Source: Mesorhizobium loti
Lineage (GTDB): Bacteria > Pseudomonadota > Alphaproteobacteria > Rhizobiales > Rhizobiaceae
NCBI RefSeq assembly: GCF_003148495.1
Contig: NZ_QGGH01000004.1
Span: 372,001 to 436,000 of the forward strand
DNA length: 64,000 bases
Direction: 5' to 3'
Shown in pieces: positions 63,667 through 64,000 of the stretch. The notes beneath the pieces are model-generated. The model ran no database searches. It was not told the origin of the DNA and saw only the letters and a program-made list of their open reading frames with translations. Positions within the stretch are counted from its first letter, which is position 1. Every line of letters starts with the position of its first letter. The translations under genes and the position numbers were made by a program.

Positions 63667-63712
63667 CTAATGCATGTCGCCCAAATGTGTGAAGCGGTTT
63701 TGGGCCAACGAC
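63667..63712 (-). repeat. Interspersed element, type C (copy 2)
   Basis: Read on the minus strand it runs from GGTCGTTGGCCCAAAACCGC to CGACATGCATTAG, matching the copy at 56729-56776 with a few substitutions. It lies in the 95-base gap between the recF stop and the MoeB-like start. A related GTTGGCCCAA/CGATCTAGATC palindromic stretch follows directly at the recF end. Confidence 0.68.
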
Positions 63713-63723
63713 CTGCATAAGAT

Positions 63724-64000
63724 CTAGATCGTTGGCCCAATCACGCCGTGGTCGACGGTCAGGAACTGCGCACGCCCCTTGAGACTGGAAAACAGCGCTG
63801 CATCGGTTCCGGTCATGAACGCTTGGCAGTTCAGTTCTTCCAGGATGGAAAACAGCGCCGCGCGCCGCCCGCTATCGAGATGCGCGGCGATCTCGTCGAG
63901 CAACAGGATCGGCGTCATGCCCGACATTTCACCGGTCAGCCGGGCATGCGACAGCACGATGCCGACCAGCAGCGCCTTTTGCTCGCCTGTCGAACAAAGC
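63724..64000 (-). CDS. recF: DNA replication and repair protein RecF (C-terminal part)
   Basis: The 3' end of recF; the gene runs off the right edge of the window. The visible 92 residues begin LCSTGEQKALLVGIVLSHA, the RecF/SMC-type signature motif, and continue to LLLDEIAAHLDSGRRAALF, the Walker B and D-loop. RecF loads RecA at gaps together with RecO and RecR (recR is also in this window). The stop codon lies 11 bases from a type C repeat. Confidence 0.93.
   Translation of the reverse strand, partial: LCSTGEQKALLVGIVLSHARLTGEMSGMTPILLLDEIAAHLDSGRRAALFSILEELNCQAFMTGTDAALFSSLKGRAQFLTVDHGVIGPTI

Overview
The window is a high-GC stretch (low sixties percent by eye) of alphaproteobacterial core chromosome, most likely from a Mesorhizobium or a close Hyphomicrobiales/Rhizobiales relative. 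This rests on protein style and on gene order: kdsB-pheA beside a membrane-anchored cytochrome c, dnaX-ybaB-recR, lnt next to a PhrR-type regulator and metK, rimP-nusA-ylxR-infB-rbfA-truB-rpsO-pnp, an irr-type Fur regulator divergent from fabA-fabB-fabI, and a MoeB-like gene next to recF. The species call is inference; no rRNA or tRNA gene was found.

Layout. 1-4.4 kb: cytochrome c, kdsB, pheA, a Dabb-domain protein, nudC and a HIT protein. 4.5-10.5 kb: the small SRP RNA, dnaX, ybaB, an unknown gene, a SleB-type lipoprotein hydrolase, recR and an MltB-type lytic transglycosylase. 10.7-16.0 kb: a five-gene Dpp/Opp-type peptide ABC transporter. 16.0-16.4 kb: a small gene split by an in-frame TAG. 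16.4-21.7 kb: an RND efflux pump with two adaptor lipoproteins. 21.9-24.6 kb: a GABA-type aminotransferase and a ferredoxin-reductase-like flavoprotein. 24.7-30.9 kb: an iron locus (imelysin, Bfd, bacterioferritin, di-haem protein, second imelysin, Tat-exported DUF1513 protein) behind a near-perfect Irr-box palindrome. 31-39.4 kb: tsaB-rimI-plsC-miaB-phoH-ybeY-corC-VOC-lnt. 39.5-42.1 kb: XRE regulator, metK, trmB. 42.6-53.8 kb: the transcription/translation operon from rimP to pnp, with a corA gene between truB and rpsO. 53.9-56.6 kb: an RsmC-like methyltransferase and a GGDEF/EAL protein. 56.8-60 kb: fabI-fabB-fabA divergent from irr. 60-64 kb: DUF4260 protein, SH3 protein, 2-hydroxyacid dehydrogenase, GNAT, a zinc-less MoeB-like E1 enzyme and the 3' end of recF.

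How they fit together. Most genes are housekeeping (translation, RNA processing, fatty acid synthesis, envelope). The irr-type regulator and its probable target, the iron locus, both lie in the window. The locus pairs exported iron-handling proteins of unsettled function with cytoplasmic bacterioferritin and its ferredoxin, and is the best candidate here for an under-described system.

Non-coding structure is richer than the genes suggest. Four types of palindromic interspersed element (three with two copies in the window) sit within about 15 bases of stop codons, in two cases apparently supplying the stop codon. Hairpins that look regulatory lie in front of metK, rimP and pnp. No CRISPR array, prophage, insertion sequence or defence island was recognised.
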